DNA from: DASQEH01 sp038237745
GTDB lineage: Bacteria; Actinomycetota; Actinomycetes; Propionibacteriales; Nocardioidaceae
Direction of reading: 5' to 3'
Length of the DNA stretch: 64,000 nt
Assembly: GCA_038237745.1 (NCBI GenBank)
Contig: JBBRYJ010000005.1
Location: forward strand, 149,134 to 213,133
Shown here one piece after another: positions 34,271-42,626 of the stretch (its first letter is position 1; each line of letters opens with the position of its first letter). The notes under the pieces were generated by a model that was not told the DNA's origin, ran no database searches, and was given only the letters and a program-made list of their open reading frames with translations. A program made the translations under genes and the position numbers.

Positions 34271-35083
34271 TCAGCTGCCCGTGCTCTGGTAGCGCCGCAG
34301 TCCCCGCCGCCAGACGAGAAGCGCAACCGCACACATGACGACCGCGACGACGGGCGCGGCGAACCGGAGCACGTCCGGCATGGCACCTGGCACGCTGCGC
34401 CCGAGGACGTACAGCAGTGGGTACCAGTTGACGAACGCCACCGGCACGATGAACGTGACCGCCTTCACGACGTCCCCGGGGTAGATCGAGAGCGGGTACT
34501 GGGTCAGGTAGTTGCCTCCGTAGGTGAATGCGTTCGCCACCTCGGCGCTGTCCTGGGCCCAGAACTGGAAGGCTCCCCCGAGCACGAAGACGGCCGAGAA
34601 GATCAACACACCGCACACGCCGCTGAGCAGGAGCATGGCCACCCTCGCCGGCGACCAGTCGATGTGAAGAGTGCCGAGCGACCAGCCGAGGACAACCGCC
34701 GACTGCGCGATGCGGCCCAGCCGGCGCAGGGAGAAGGCGTTCGTCGCCACCTGGACCAACGCAGGCACGGGCCGGATCAGCATGACGTCGAACGACCCGC
34801 TACGCACGTCTCGCCCGAGCCGCTCGCAGTTGCCGACGAGGAGATCGGCCAGACCGAGCGCGAGCGACGAGGCGGCGTACAGCAGCGCCATCTCCGCCAG
34901 GTCGAAGCCGCCGAGCGAGTCGACATGGGAGAACATCACCAGGATCGCGGCGAAGTCGATGAAGGTGACGAGGAACTGCGAGAGCGTCATCATGGCGAAG
35001 GAGGCGCGGTACGTCATCGTGGCCCGTACCCACATCCCAGCGAGCAGCAGGTAGGCGCGGACCCCCTGCACGATGTCAGCCAC
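34271..35083 (-). CDS. ABC-2 exporter membrane subunit 1
   Basis: A 270-residue membrane protein of the ABC-2/DUF990 type with about six hydrophobic segments (YLLLAGMWVRATMTY, LVTFIDFAAILVMF, VAMLLLSGVCGVLIFSAVFVLGGAF and others). The motif DVRSGSFDVMLIRP is typical and interacts with the ATPase. GTG 35083 overlaps the end of the upstream permease gene by 8 bases, marking coupled translation. The cognate ATPase is probably the one encoded at 30290-31246. Confidence 0.83.
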   Translation of the reverse strand: MADIVQGVRAYLLLAGMWVRATMTYRASFAMMTLSQFLVTFIDFAAILVMFSHVDSLGGFDLAEMALLYAASSLALGLADLLVGNCERLGRDVRSGSFDVMLIRPVPALVQVATNAFSLRRLGRIAQSAVVLGWSLGTLHIDWSPARVAMLLLSGVCGVLIFSAVFVLGGAFQFWAQDSAEVANAFTYGGNYLTQYPLSIYPGDVVKAVTFIVPVAFVNWYPLLYVLGRSVPGAMPDVLRFAAPVVAVVMCAVALLVWRRGLRRYQSTGS

Positions 35084-35912
35084 CCTGCACCACCACACGG
35101 CGGTTGGCGCGCCGAAGGACTGCATAGGCGGCGGCGAGGAGCGCCAACCCCCACAACAGCTCGAGGCCGAGGGCCGAGACGGTCCCGACGACTCCACCGG
35201 TTTTGCCGAGCCACACGTCGGCGGGCGTCTGCACCAGGGCAGCCCACGGGAGGTGGAGCAACAGCTGCCGCAGTCCTGACGGAAACACCACGAGGGGAAG
35301 CACGAGTCCGGAACAGAAGATGCCGAGGACGGCGGCTATCCCCTCGGCGCCTCGCGAGTCGAGCAGCCAGAACGCCGTGAGGCTCACGAGGAACCGAAGG
35401 CCGAAGCTCACGAAGACAGCGAGGTAGGCCGCAACGGCGAAGGCGGCCCAGCGCTGCGGGTTCGGGGGGTAGTGAAGACGGAAGAGTAGTGCACCGGCCA
35501 CGATCATCGGTGTAGCCCGGGCGAGGAAGTGGAAGCTCGCCCGGCCAAGGTCACTCGCCAGCCACCATGGGACCAGTCCTGTCGGCCGGTAGAGGTCGAT
35601 GGCGATGTCGCCCGACCGGATGCGCTCGGTGAAGTCCTCCTGGAACCCGCCTCCCCAGACAGCGACCGGCATCAGCAACGCCTGCGCTATCCAGGTGAAC
35701 GTGACGGCGTCGACGACGTCGTACCCGCCGAGGTGCGGCCGCTGACCCCAGAGCGTGACGAACACGTACGACGAAATGACGCCGAACGCGATGTTGGTCA
35801 CCACGCCCGCCAGGGTTGCGACGCGGTAGGTCGAGTGGCGCCGATAGCTGCGCAGGGCTACGGCACACCACAGCGACCCCGTAGCACGGGCATCGGAGAG
35901 GCTTCGGGTCAC
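35076..35912 (-). CDS. ABC-2 exporter membrane subunit 2
   Basis: A 278-residue partner permease with about six hydrophobic segments and the same RIRSGDIAIDLYRP coupling motif near residue 95. The two permeases likely form a heterodimer. Substrate is unknown; related systems export drugs, glycolipids or antibiotics. It is the first of the two overlapping genes, and lies 20 bases downstream of the PEBP gene. Confidence 0.83.
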   Translation of the reverse strand: MTRSLSDARATGSLWCAVALRSYRRHSTYRVATLAGVVTNIAFGVISSYVFVTLWGQRPHLGGYDVVDAVTFTWIAQALLMPVAVWGGGFQEDFTERIRSGDIAIDLYRPTGLVPWWLASDLGRASFHFLARATPMIVAGALLFRLHYPPNPQRWAAFAVAAYLAVFVSFGLRFLVSLTAFWLLDSRGAEGIAAVLGIFCSGLVLPLVVFPSGLRQLLLHLPWAALVQTPADVWLGKTGGVVGTVSALGLELLWGLALLAAAYAVLRRANRRVVVQGG

Positions 35913-35932
35913 GAGAGCAAAGGATCTGCCGC

Positions 35933-36460
35933 TCAGAGCTGGTAGGTGGCGACCAGGATCGCGCGGGCCAGGGTCTTGAACGCGAGGTTGAAGGCCACGA
36001 CCGTGGGCGAGGCGTCGGAGTCCACACCGAGCGTCTCCTCCCCAACCGCGTGCACGACGAAGTAGTAGCGGTGGACGTGGTCGCCTCCGGGCGGCGCGGC
36101 GCCGGCGTAGGCGGCCGCGCCCGCGTCGATCGTGACATGGAAGGCGTCACCTGGCAGCGAGCCGTCGCCCTTGCCCGCGCCTGTGGCCAGCTCGGTCACA
36201 TCGGCTCCGAGGTCGACTGCGGTCCAGTGCCAGAAGCCGGAGGGGGTGGGAGCGTCCGGGTCGAAGCAGGACACGACGAAGCTCCGCGTCCCGTTGGGGT
36301 AGCCGCTCCAGGACAGCTGCGGGGAGGTGTTCCCACCCGCTGCGGCCTGCGCGTCTGCAAGGGGCTGACCGTCGGTCACGTCGGTGCTGGTGACGGAGAA
36401 GCTGGGCACCACGGGCAGTTTGGCGTAGGGGTCTTCGGCAGTGGGTCGCTCAAGGCTCAT
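35933..36460 (-). CDS. PEBP family protein (YbhB/YbcL)
   Basis: A 175-residue phosphatidylethanolamine-binding-like protein. It shows GNTSPQLSWSGYPNGTRSFVVSCFDPDAPTPSGFWHW, the ligand pocket with conserved Asp-Pro-Asp and His-Trp, and the later HVHRYYFVVHAV. Bacterial members are cytoplasmic or periplasmic with unclear roles. No signal peptide is seen. The start has AAGGATG a few bases upstream. Confidence 0.88.
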   Translation of the reverse strand: MSLERPTAEDPYAKLPVVPSFSVTSTDVTDGQPLADAQAAAGGNTSPQLSWSGYPNGTRSFVVSCFDPDAPTPSGFWHWTAVDLGADVTELATGAGKGDGSLPGDAFHVTIDAGAAAYAGAAPPGGDHVHRYYFVVHAVGEETLGVDSDASPTVVAFNLAFKTLARAILVATYQL

Positions 36461-36528
36461 GCACCCATCCTTGCGGCGCCGCAGGATCCGTCAAGTGAGA
36501 CTGATCCGACCAGCGTTCGGCACGAGCC

Positions 36529-36534
36529 TACGGT
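36529..36534 (+). promoter_or_regulatory. -10 box of a probable leaderless promoter for the siroheme gene
   Basis: TACGGT ends exactly 6 nt before GTG 36541; no ribosome site precedes that start. CCGACC 17 bases upstream could be a weak -35. Confidence 0.5.
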
Positions 36535-36540
36535 GACCGG

Positions 36541-37788
36541 GTGACCGTCTCGGACCACTCGCCGCCCTACCCGGTCGGGCTGAGGCTGCAGGGGAGGCGG
36601 GTCGTGGTGGTCGGTGGCGGCCGGGTCGCCCAGCGGCGCCTGCCGTTCCTGCTCGCGACCGGCGCCCGGGTCGAGCTCGTCTCCCCCGAGACGACACCGG
36701 CGGTCGAGGGCCATGCACTCGCCGGTGATCTGCGGTGGCACCGGCGTGGCTACCGACCCGGCGACCTCGAGGGCGCCTGGTACGTCGTCGCAGCCACCGA
36801 CCAGCGCGAGGTGAACGCCTCGGTGTCGGAGGAGGCGGAGACCAGACGCATCTTCTGCGTGCGCGGCGACGACGCCGTCGCAGCGACCGCTTGGACCCCC
36901 GCGACGGGTCGGCACGGCCCGCTGACCGTGGCTGTGCTGGGCGGTGGGGAACCGCGACGGTCCGCCTCGGTTCGCGACCAGATCGTCTCCCGACTGCACA
37001 GCGGCGAGATCGTGGCCCCCAAGGACCGGCTCAGGATGCCCGGGGTCGTGCTCGTGGGAGGGGGACCAGGCGACCCCGACCTGATCACGGTCGCCGGCCG
37101 CCGGGCCCTCCAAGAGGCCGACGTCGTCGTCGCCGACCGGTTGGCGCCACGAGCGCTGCTCGCCGAGCTCGCTCCTGACGTAGAGCTGATCGATGCCGCC
37201 AAGCTGCCCCGCGGCAGGGCAGCGAGCCAACAGGCGATCAACACGCTGCTCGTCGAGCGGGCCAGGATGGGCAAGAACGTCGTCAGGCTGAAGGGCGGGG
37301 ACCCGTTCGTCTTCGGCCGCGGGTTCGAGGAGGCGCTGGCCTGCGCGGCGGAGGGGGTTTCCTTCCGGGTGGTCCCTGGCGTCACCAGTGCTCTATCGGT
37401 GCCTGCGCTGGCGGGCATCCCCGTGACCCATCGCGGCGTGTCCCACGAGGTCACGGTGGTGTCGGGGCACCTCGCGCCCGGCCACCCGGACTCTCTCGTC
37501 GAGTGGGGTGCCCTCGCCAGACTGCGAGGCACCCTGGTACTCCTCATGGCGGTGGAGAACATCGGTGTCATCGAGGCCGTTCTGCTGAGAGAAGGCAAGC
37601 CGGCAGACACACCCGCGGCGGTGGTGCAGGACGGCACGCTGACCTCCGAGCGCTCCGTCTTCACGACGCTTGGCCGGCTCGCTGCGGACGTCGCAGCGGC
37701 GGGGGTGAGGCCGCCCGCAGTAGTGGTCATCGGCGAGGTGGTAGGCGTCGCGCAACAGCTGGGAGCCGAGACGGATGCCTCGGCGTAG
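36541..37788 (+). CDS. cysG: Siroheme synthase, precorrin-2 dehydrogenase/uroporphyrinogen-III methyltransferase fusion
   Basis: A 415-residue bifunctional protein. Residues 1-150 form an NAD-binding precorrin-2 dehydrogenase-like domain (VVVVGGGRVAQRRL). Residues about 160-415 form the SAM-dependent methyltransferase (VLVGGGPGDPDLITV, VVADRL, RLKGGDPFVFGRG, VPGVTSALSVPALAGIP). Siroheme serves sulfite and nitrite reductases. The protein is shorter than E. coli CysG, and a separate ferrochelatase could be needed. Starts on GTG 6 nt after a TANNNT box. Confidence 0.9.
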   Translation: MTVSDHSPPYPVGLRLQGRRVVVVGGGRVAQRRLPFLLATGARVELVSPETTPAVEGHALAGDLRWHRRGYRPGDLEGAWYVVAATDQREVNASVSEEAETRRIFCVRGDDAVAATAWTPATGRHGPLTVAVLGGGEPRRSASVRDQIVSRLHSGEIVAPKDRLRMPGVVLVGGGPGDPDLITVAGRRALQEADVVVADRLAPRALLAELAPDVELIDAAKLPRGRAASQQAINTLLVERARMGKNVVRLKGGDPFVFGRGFEEALACAAEGVSFRVVPGVTSALSVPALAGIPVTHRGVSHEVTVVSGHLAPGHPDSLVEWGALARLRGTLVLLMAVENIGVIEAVLLREGKPADTPAAVVQDGTLTSERSVFTTLGRLAADVAAAGVRPPAVVVIGEVVGVAQQLGAETDASA

Positions 37789-37797
37789 CGTTCCGTC

Positions 37798-38610
37798 GTG
37801 GCCAGTATCGTCGCGGTCGGCGATCCGACAGACCCCAGGCTCGCCGACTACTTCTCGTTGCGCGACGTGGAGCTACGCAAGCACATCGAGGCGCAGCACG
37901 GGCTGTTCCTGGCCGAAGGCGAGAAAGGCGTGCGCCGCGCCGTGGCGGCGGGCTACCGGGTCCGGTCCTTCATGATGACCGAGCGTTGGCTCGCCGGACT
38001 CGAGACCGAGCTCGCCATGGCCGGTGACGTGCCCTGCTTCGTCGTGACCGAGGCCGTTGCGGAGGCTGCCACGGGCTTCCACGTGCACCGAGGCGCTCTC
38101 GCGTCCCTTCAGCGGCGGCCTCTGCCCACGCTCGCCCGGGTCCTCGACGGGGCGCTACGACTCGTCGTCTTGGAGGATATCGTCGACCACACGAACGTCG
38201 GGGCGGTCTTCCGCAACGCCGCCGCGCTGGGGATCGATGCAGTGGTGCTGTCGCCGCGCTGCGCCGACCCGCTCTACCGCCGGTCGGTCAAGGTGGCCAT
38301 GGGTGCGGTCTTCTCAGTTCCCTGGACGCGAATGGAGGACTGGTACGACGGCATGAACAGCGTCAAGGCGGCTGGCTTCACGACAGTGGCGCTGACTCCC
38401 GACACTCGCTCGCTGTCGCTGGCCGAGTTCGTCGAGGGCCATCGGCACGACAAGGTCTGCATCGTGCTGGGCTCGGAGGGGGCCGGACTGTCGGGGCGCT
38501 GGCTGTCGACCTGCGACGTTACGGTGCATATCGAGATGTCTGCCGGCGTGGACTCGCTCAACGTCGCTGCTGCGGCGGCGGTCGCCTTCTACGCGCTTCG
38601 GGGGCACTAG
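37798..38610 (+). CDS. TrmH/SpoU family RNA methyltransferase
   Basis: A 270-residue SPOUT methyltransferase using SAM on tRNA or rRNA. The three motifs are visible: LEDIVDHTNVGAVFRNAAALGID, KVCIVLGSEGAGLS and IEMSAGVDSLNVAAAAAVAFYAL. Residues about 1-105 are the N-terminal substrate-binding extension (FLAEGEKGVRRAV). The target base is unknown. A TAGCGT box ends 6 nt before the GTG start, suggesting a leaderless transcript although the gene lies 10 bases after the siroheme gene. Confidence 0.88.
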   Translation: MASIVAVGDPTDPRLADYFSLRDVELRKHIEAQHGLFLAEGEKGVRRAVAAGYRVRSFMMTERWLAGLETELAMAGDVPCFVVTEAVAEAATGFHVHRGALASLQRRPLPTLARVLDGALRLVVLEDIVDHTNVGAVFRNAAALGIDAVVLSPRCADPLYRRSVKVAMGAVFSVPWTRMEDWYDGMNSVKAAGFTTVALTPDTRSLSLAEFVEGHRHDKVCIVLGSEGAGLSGRWLSTCDVTVHIEMSAGVDSLNVAAAAAVAFYALRGH

Positions 38611-38636
38611 CCTGAACGCGCCGATGTCGAGGCCAG

Positions 38637-39212
38637 TCAGGAGACCCGGCTGACCCCCACCGGCCAACCGCCAGGGAAGTCCGTTGCCACTCTGGCCGCC
38701 TCCTTTGCCAGTCTCTTGCGCGCCGGCGTAGGCAGGCGGTCGCCGAACACCATGCCTTCGAGGTGGTCGCTCTCATGCTGCAGGCACCTCGCGAACAAGC
38801 CGTTCCCCGCATAGGTGACCGGGTCGCCCTCGATATCTAAGCCGTCGACCCGGGCGTAGTCCGGCCGCAGACAGGAGATGAAGGCCCCGGGCAGCGATAG
38901 GCAGCCCTCCTCGATGTCCTCGAGCCGGCGGTCACGCCCTTCGGGCAGCGTGAGCACGGGATTGCAGACGAGGCCGACATGGCGGGCGTCGTCGTCGTCG
39001 TGACAGTCGAAGACGAAGACCTTGGCCGACACGCCAATCTGGTTGGCTGCGAGACCGACGCCGTCCGCGGCGTACATGGTCGCGGCCATGTCGGCGACGA
39101 GGCTGAGGAGCTCGTCGTCGAACATCGTGACCGGTTGACAACCGGAATGCATGACCCGCTCGCCCCATCGCGTGATGGCATGCACCGTACCGCCGGCTGG
39201 GAGCTCGTCCAC
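38637..39212 (-). CDS. def: Peptide deformylase
   Basis: A 191-residue metalloenzyme that removes the formyl group from new proteins. All three motifs are present: GVGLAANQIG near 50-59, EGCLSLPG near 101-108 with the metal Cys, and CLQHESDHLEG near 143-153 with the HExxH-type His pair and Glu. The sequence ends in a Ser/Val tail. The GTG start has TAGCGT 6 nt upstream on the same strand, pointing to a leaderless transcript. Confidence 0.94.
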   Translation of the reverse strand: MDELPAGGTVHAITRWGERVMHSGCQPVTMFDDELLSLVADMAATMYAADGVGLAANQIGVSAKVFVFDCHDDDDARHVGLVCNPVLTLPEGRDRRLEDIEEGCLSLPGAFISCLRPDYARVDGLDIEGDPVTYAGNGLFARCLQHESDHLEGMVFGDRLPTPARKRLAKEAARVATDFPGGWPVGVSRVS

Positions 39213-39247
39213 TCGACGACGCTATCCCACCGCTTGGTCGGACCGTC

Positions 39248-40042
39248 TCAGGAGAACTGCCAGGACCGTTTCGACAACCCGTACCAGAACCCGTCGACGA
39301 CCGAGCGCCCGGGCGCCGAGTCGTCGGCACTCGCCCCGAGCGTCACGAACAGTGGTGCGAGGTGCTCGGTGCGCGGGTGCGCCAGGGTGGGGGCCGGAGC
39401 GGTATGGATGAAGTCGATCACGCTGTCGACGTCCCCCGAGGCGATGGTGCGGTCGGCCCAGTCGTCGAACTCGGCCGACCAGCCGGGAGCCGCTGCGTCG
39501 GAGGGACGGTGCATGTCGATCAGGCTCAGGTTGTGTGTGGTGAACCCGCTCCCGAGGATGAGCACGCCCTCGTCGCGAAGCGGCCGTAACCGTCGTCCGA
39601 TGGCGAACAGCTCCGTGGGTTCGAGTGACGGCATGGAGATCTGGAGTGTTGGTATGTCAGCGGCCGGGAACATCTCCACGAGCGGCACGTAGGCGCCGTG
39701 GTCGAGCCCCCGGTGAGGAGCATCGTGCACCGTGTGCCGAGGCGTCGAGAGCAGCTTGCGGACGGTCTCGGCCAGCGGGGGCGCTCCGGGCGCGGAGTAG
39801 GTCACGTGGTAGTAGCGCTCCGGGAAGCCCCAGAAGTCGTAGACCAGCGGTACCGTCGCCGTCGCGCCGAGCGTCAGCGGAGCCTCCTCCCAGTGAGCCG
39901 AGACGACCAGGATCGCGGTGGGATGGGGCAGGGCAGCGGACCAGTCGGCGAGCTGGCGGGTCCAGAGCGCGTCGTCGGCCAGCGGAGGAGCACCGTGGCT
40001 CAGATAGATCGCCGGCATCTGGGTCGTGACAGCCTGGTCCAT
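39248..40042 (-). CDS. LigB/DODA-type extradiol dioxygenase
   Basis: A 264-residue class III ring-cleavage dioxygenase of the YgiD/4,5-DOPA dioxygenase type. Metal ligands are suggested by YLSHGAPPLA, VVSAHWEE and GLDHGAYVPLVEM, with another His in GSGFTTHNLSL. It probably opens catechol-like substrates; the physiological one is unknown. An AAGGG lies about 9 nt before the ATG. The upstream gap holds an inverted repeat that may be an operator. Confidence 0.87.
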   Translation of the reverse strand: MDQAVTTQMPAIYLSHGAPPLADDALWTRQLADWSAALPHPTAILVVSAHWEEAPLTLGATATVPLVYDFWGFPERYYHVTYSAPGAPPLAETVRKLLSTPRHTVHDAPHRGLDHGAYVPLVEMFPAADIPTLQISMPSLEPTELFAIGRRLRPLRDEGVLILGSGFTTHNLSLIDMHRPSDAAAPGWSAEFDDWADRTIASGDVDSVIDFIHTAPAPTLAHPRTEHLAPLFVTLGASADDSAPGRSVVDGFWYGLSKRSWQFS

Positions 40043-40067
40043 CGCGTGTGGCCCTTCAAGAGATTAG

Positions 40068-40079
40068 TTGATAGTTCAA
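40068..40079 (-). promoter_or_regulatory. Candidate operator of the dioxygenase gene
   Basis: On the gene strand, TTGAACTATCAA (arms TTGA/TCAA) lies just before a TAATCT -10-like box in an AT-rich island. TTCAAG also occurs at 40055-40060, giving a direct repeat. Short AT-rich palindromes like this are typical of MarR-type repressors, but no regulator gene adjoins. Confidence 0.35.
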
Positions 40080-40124
40080 GCATACCGGGAGCGGCGACGC
40101 CAGGCGGGGGGTCAGGACCGCGCG

Positions 40125-41279
40125 TCACAGCAGGCTGCGGTACAGGTCGACCGTCTGGGCAGCGATCGCCGACCAGCCGAACGAAGCGACCGCTCGCTGC
40201 CGTCCGGCCCTTCCCATCCGCGCTGCCAGGTCGGGCTGGGCCACCAGGTCGTTCACCCGGGCGGCGAGCCCGGCCTCGAACCGAGCGGAGTCGTCGGGCG
40301 TGTACTCCACCAGGTAGCCGGTCTGCCCGTCGGCGACGACCTCGGGGATCCCGCCGACTGCGCTGGCGACGACCGCCGTCGCACAGGCCATCGCCTCGAG
40401 GTTGACGATGCCGAGTGGTTCGTAGACAGAGGGACACAGGAAGGCCAAGGCGTGGGACAGCACCTGACGGACGCTCTCCCGGGGAAGCATCTCGCTGACC
40501 ACGACGAGCCCGTCGCGGCTCTCCCGGAGCGTCCGGATCGCCACGTCGGTCTCGGCCTTCAGCTCGGGCGTATCAGCCGCTCCCGCGAGCAGCAGCATCT
40601 GCACCTCCGGGTCGAACGACAGGCCGGCACGCAACAGGTGAGGAACACCCTTCTGCCGGGTGATCCTGCCGACGAACGTGACGTAGGGTCGCGACAGGTC
40701 GATGCCGAGAGACTCCACGAGGTCGGTCTCGGTCTCGGGGTGGTAGAAGTCCGCGTCGATACCGTTGTAGATGACGTGCACGCGATCCTCGGAGATCTGC
40801 GGGTACGACGAGAGGATGTCCCGCGCCATCCCCCGGCTCACGGCCACCACGGCCGCCGCCGCCAGGTAGGCGGTCCGCTCCGCCCACGACGAGAGCCGGT
40901 AGCCTCCTGCGAGCTGCTCGGCCTTCCAGGGCCGCAGCGGCTCGAGCGAGTGCGCGCTGACGACGTGCGGTACGTCGTACAGCAGGGAGCTGAGATGGCC
41001 CGCTAGGTTGGCGTACCACGTGTGGGAGTGCACGAGGTCGCTGCCGCCGCAGGCAGCAGTCATCGCGAGGTTGGTCGACAGAATCTGCAGCGCGGGGTTC
41101 GCCTGCGGGAACCTGGTGTCGTGCTCGTCGAACGCCATTGCGCCCTGCCGCTCCGCGCCCATGCAGTAGACGTCGACGTCGACCAGGTCGCGCAGGTGCC
41201 TGGCCAGGAAGTCGACGTGGACTCCGGCTCCGCCGTAGACGTCGGGCGGATACTCGCGGGTGAGAAGACCGACTCGCAT
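40125..41279 (-). CDS. glgA: GT4 glycogen synthase/maltose-1-phosphate synthase (GlgA, GlgM-like)
   Basis: A 384-residue retaining GT-B glycosyltransferase. It starts MRVGLLTREYPPDVYGGAGVHV and has VTFVGRITRQKGVPHLL near 200-215 and the donor-site SVYEPLGIVNLEAMACATAVVAS near 300. Being of the GT4 type and divergent from glgC, it matches mycobacterial Rv1212c, shown to make alpha-maltose-1-phosphate from ADP-glucose. Which product is made here is inference. A TACTGT box lies 6 nt before the ATG, so it is probably leaderless. Confidence 0.88.
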   Translation of the reverse strand: MRVGLLTREYPPDVYGGAGVHVDFLARHLRDLVDVDVYCMGAERQGAMAFDEHDTRFPQANPALQILSTNLAMTAACGGSDLVHSHTWYANLAGHLSSLLYDVPHVVSAHSLEPLRPWKAEQLAGGYRLSSWAERTAYLAAAAVVAVSRGMARDILSSYPQISEDRVHVIYNGIDADFYHPETETDLVESLGIDLSRPYVTFVGRITRQKGVPHLLRAGLSFDPEVQMLLLAGAADTPELKAETDVAIRTLRESRDGLVVVSEMLPRESVRQVLSHALAFLCPSVYEPLGIVNLEAMACATAVVASAVGGIPEVVADGQTGYLVEYTPDDSARFEAGLAARVNDLVAQPDLAARMGRAGRQRAVASFGWSAIAAQTVDLYRSLL

Positions 41280-41285
41280 CCCCAG

Positions 41286-41291
41286 ACAGTA
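41286..41291 (-). promoter_or_regulatory. -10 box of a probable leaderless promoter for glgA
   Basis: TACTGT on the minus strand ends 6 nt before the glgA ATG. Only 84 bases separate the two glycogen genes, so both promoters lie back to back. Confidence 0.5.
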
Positions 41292-41351
41292 GTCGTCCGA
41301 TGGGGTGGCCATGGAGGGCGACGAACTGTGGGCGACGGGCCGGTCGCACAG

Positions 41352-41357
41352 TAGGGT
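41352..41357 (+). promoter_or_regulatory. -10 box of a probable leaderless promoter for glgC
   Basis: TAGGGT ends 6 nt before the glgC ATG, without a ribosome site in between. It mirrors the glgA box on the other strand. Confidence 0.5.
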
Positions 41358-41363
41358 CGCCTC

Positions 41364-42605
41364 ATGGTGAAGCCGAAGGTCCTGGGGATCGTGCTCGCAG
41401 GCGGTGAGGGCAAGCGGCTGATGCCGCTGACGCTCGACCGGGCCAAGCCGGCGGTGCCGTTCGGAGGAAACTACCGCCTCATCGACTTCGCGCTGTCGAA
41501 CCTCGTCAACGCCGGGTTCCTCCGCCTCTGCGTGCTCACCCAGTACAAGTCGCACTCACTCGACCGGCATATCTCTGTCACCTGGCGGATGTCGACCCTC
41601 CTCGGCAACTACGTGACTCCGGTACCGGCGCAGCAGCGCCTCGGCAAGCAATGGTTCCAGGGCAGCGCGGACGCCATCTACCAGTCCATGAACCTCATAA
41701 GGGACGAGCAGCCCGACATCATCGTGGTGTTCGGCGCGGACCACGTCTACCGGATGGACGCCTCACAGATGGTGGACGCCCACATCGAGTCCGGGGCGGG
41801 TGTCTCGGTCGCCGGCATCAGGGTGCCGCGACGCGACGCGGACCAGTTCGGGGTCATCACGACTGAGACCGACGGTGTGGGCATCTCCGAGTTCCTCGAG
41901 AAGCCCTCCGACCCACCGGGTCTGTTCGACAGCCCCGAGGAGGTTTTCGCGTCAATGGGGAACTACGTCTTCACGGCTGACGCTCTCGTCGAGGCCCTTC
42001 GACTCGACGCCGCCGACGAAGGGTCCAGGCACGACATGGGTGGCGACATCATCCCGGCCATGGTCCAACGCAACGACGCGGCTGTGTACGACTTCAAGCG
42101 CAACGACGTGCCGGGTTCGACGACGAAGGACCGCGACTACTGGCGCGACGTCGGGACACTGGCGTCCTACCACGAGGCTCATCTCGACCTGGTGTCCGTC
42201 GAGCCGACGTTCAACCTCTACAACAGGGCCTGGCCGATCTTCACGTCTCACGCTCAGATGCCGGGCGCCAAGTTCGTCGAGTCGGCGTCGGCGGACGACT
42301 CGATCGTCTGCGGTGGGTCGATCGTCTCCGGTGCCTCGATCTCGTCGTCCGTCCTCGGGACCGACGTTCACGTCACTACAGGAGCATCAGTCGACAGGAG
42401 CGTCCTCATGGACCACGTCCGGATCGGCCAGGGCGCCCGCGTCGTCAACGCGATCATCGACAAGAACGTGATCGTCCCTGACGGCTATCAGATAGGTGTC
42501 GACGCCAAGACCGACCGCAAGGCGGGCTTCACGGTCACCGACGAGGGCATCACCGTCCTCGGCAAGGATCAGCCGATCGTCGGCGACTACTCCGGCGCTC
42601 GCTGA
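41364..42605 (+). CDS. glgC: Glucose-1-phosphate adenylyltransferase
   Basis: A 413-residue enzyme that makes ADP-glucose from glucose-1-phosphate and ATP. The nucleotide motif is VLAGGEGKRLMPLTLDRAKPAVPFGG; FGADHVYRMD holds the catalytic Asp; FLEKPSDPP contains the sugar-phosphate Lys. Residues about 290-413 form the left-handed beta-helix (SIVCGGSIVSGASISSSVLG) that carries allosteric sites. It supplies the divergent glgA enzyme. Confidence 0.95.
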   Translation: MVKPKVLGIVLAGGEGKRLMPLTLDRAKPAVPFGGNYRLIDFALSNLVNAGFLRLCVLTQYKSHSLDRHISVTWRMSTLLGNYVTPVPAQQRLGKQWFQGSADAIYQSMNLIRDEQPDIIVVFGADHVYRMDASQMVDAHIESGAGVSVAGIRVPRRDADQFGVITTETDGVGISEFLEKPSDPPGLFDSPEEVFASMGNYVFTADALVEALRLDAADEGSRHDMGGDIIPAMVQRNDAAVYDFKRNDVPGSTTKDRDYWRDVGTLASYHEAHLDLVSVEPTFNLYNRAWPIFTSHAQMPGAKFVESASADDSIVCGGSIVSGASISSSVLGTDVHVTTGASVDRSVLMDHVRIGQGARVVNAIIDKNVIVPDGYQIGVDAKTDRKAGFTVTDEGITVLGKDQPIVGDYSGAR

Positions 42606-42626
42606 CTCGTCCTGGACCCGGCGATC

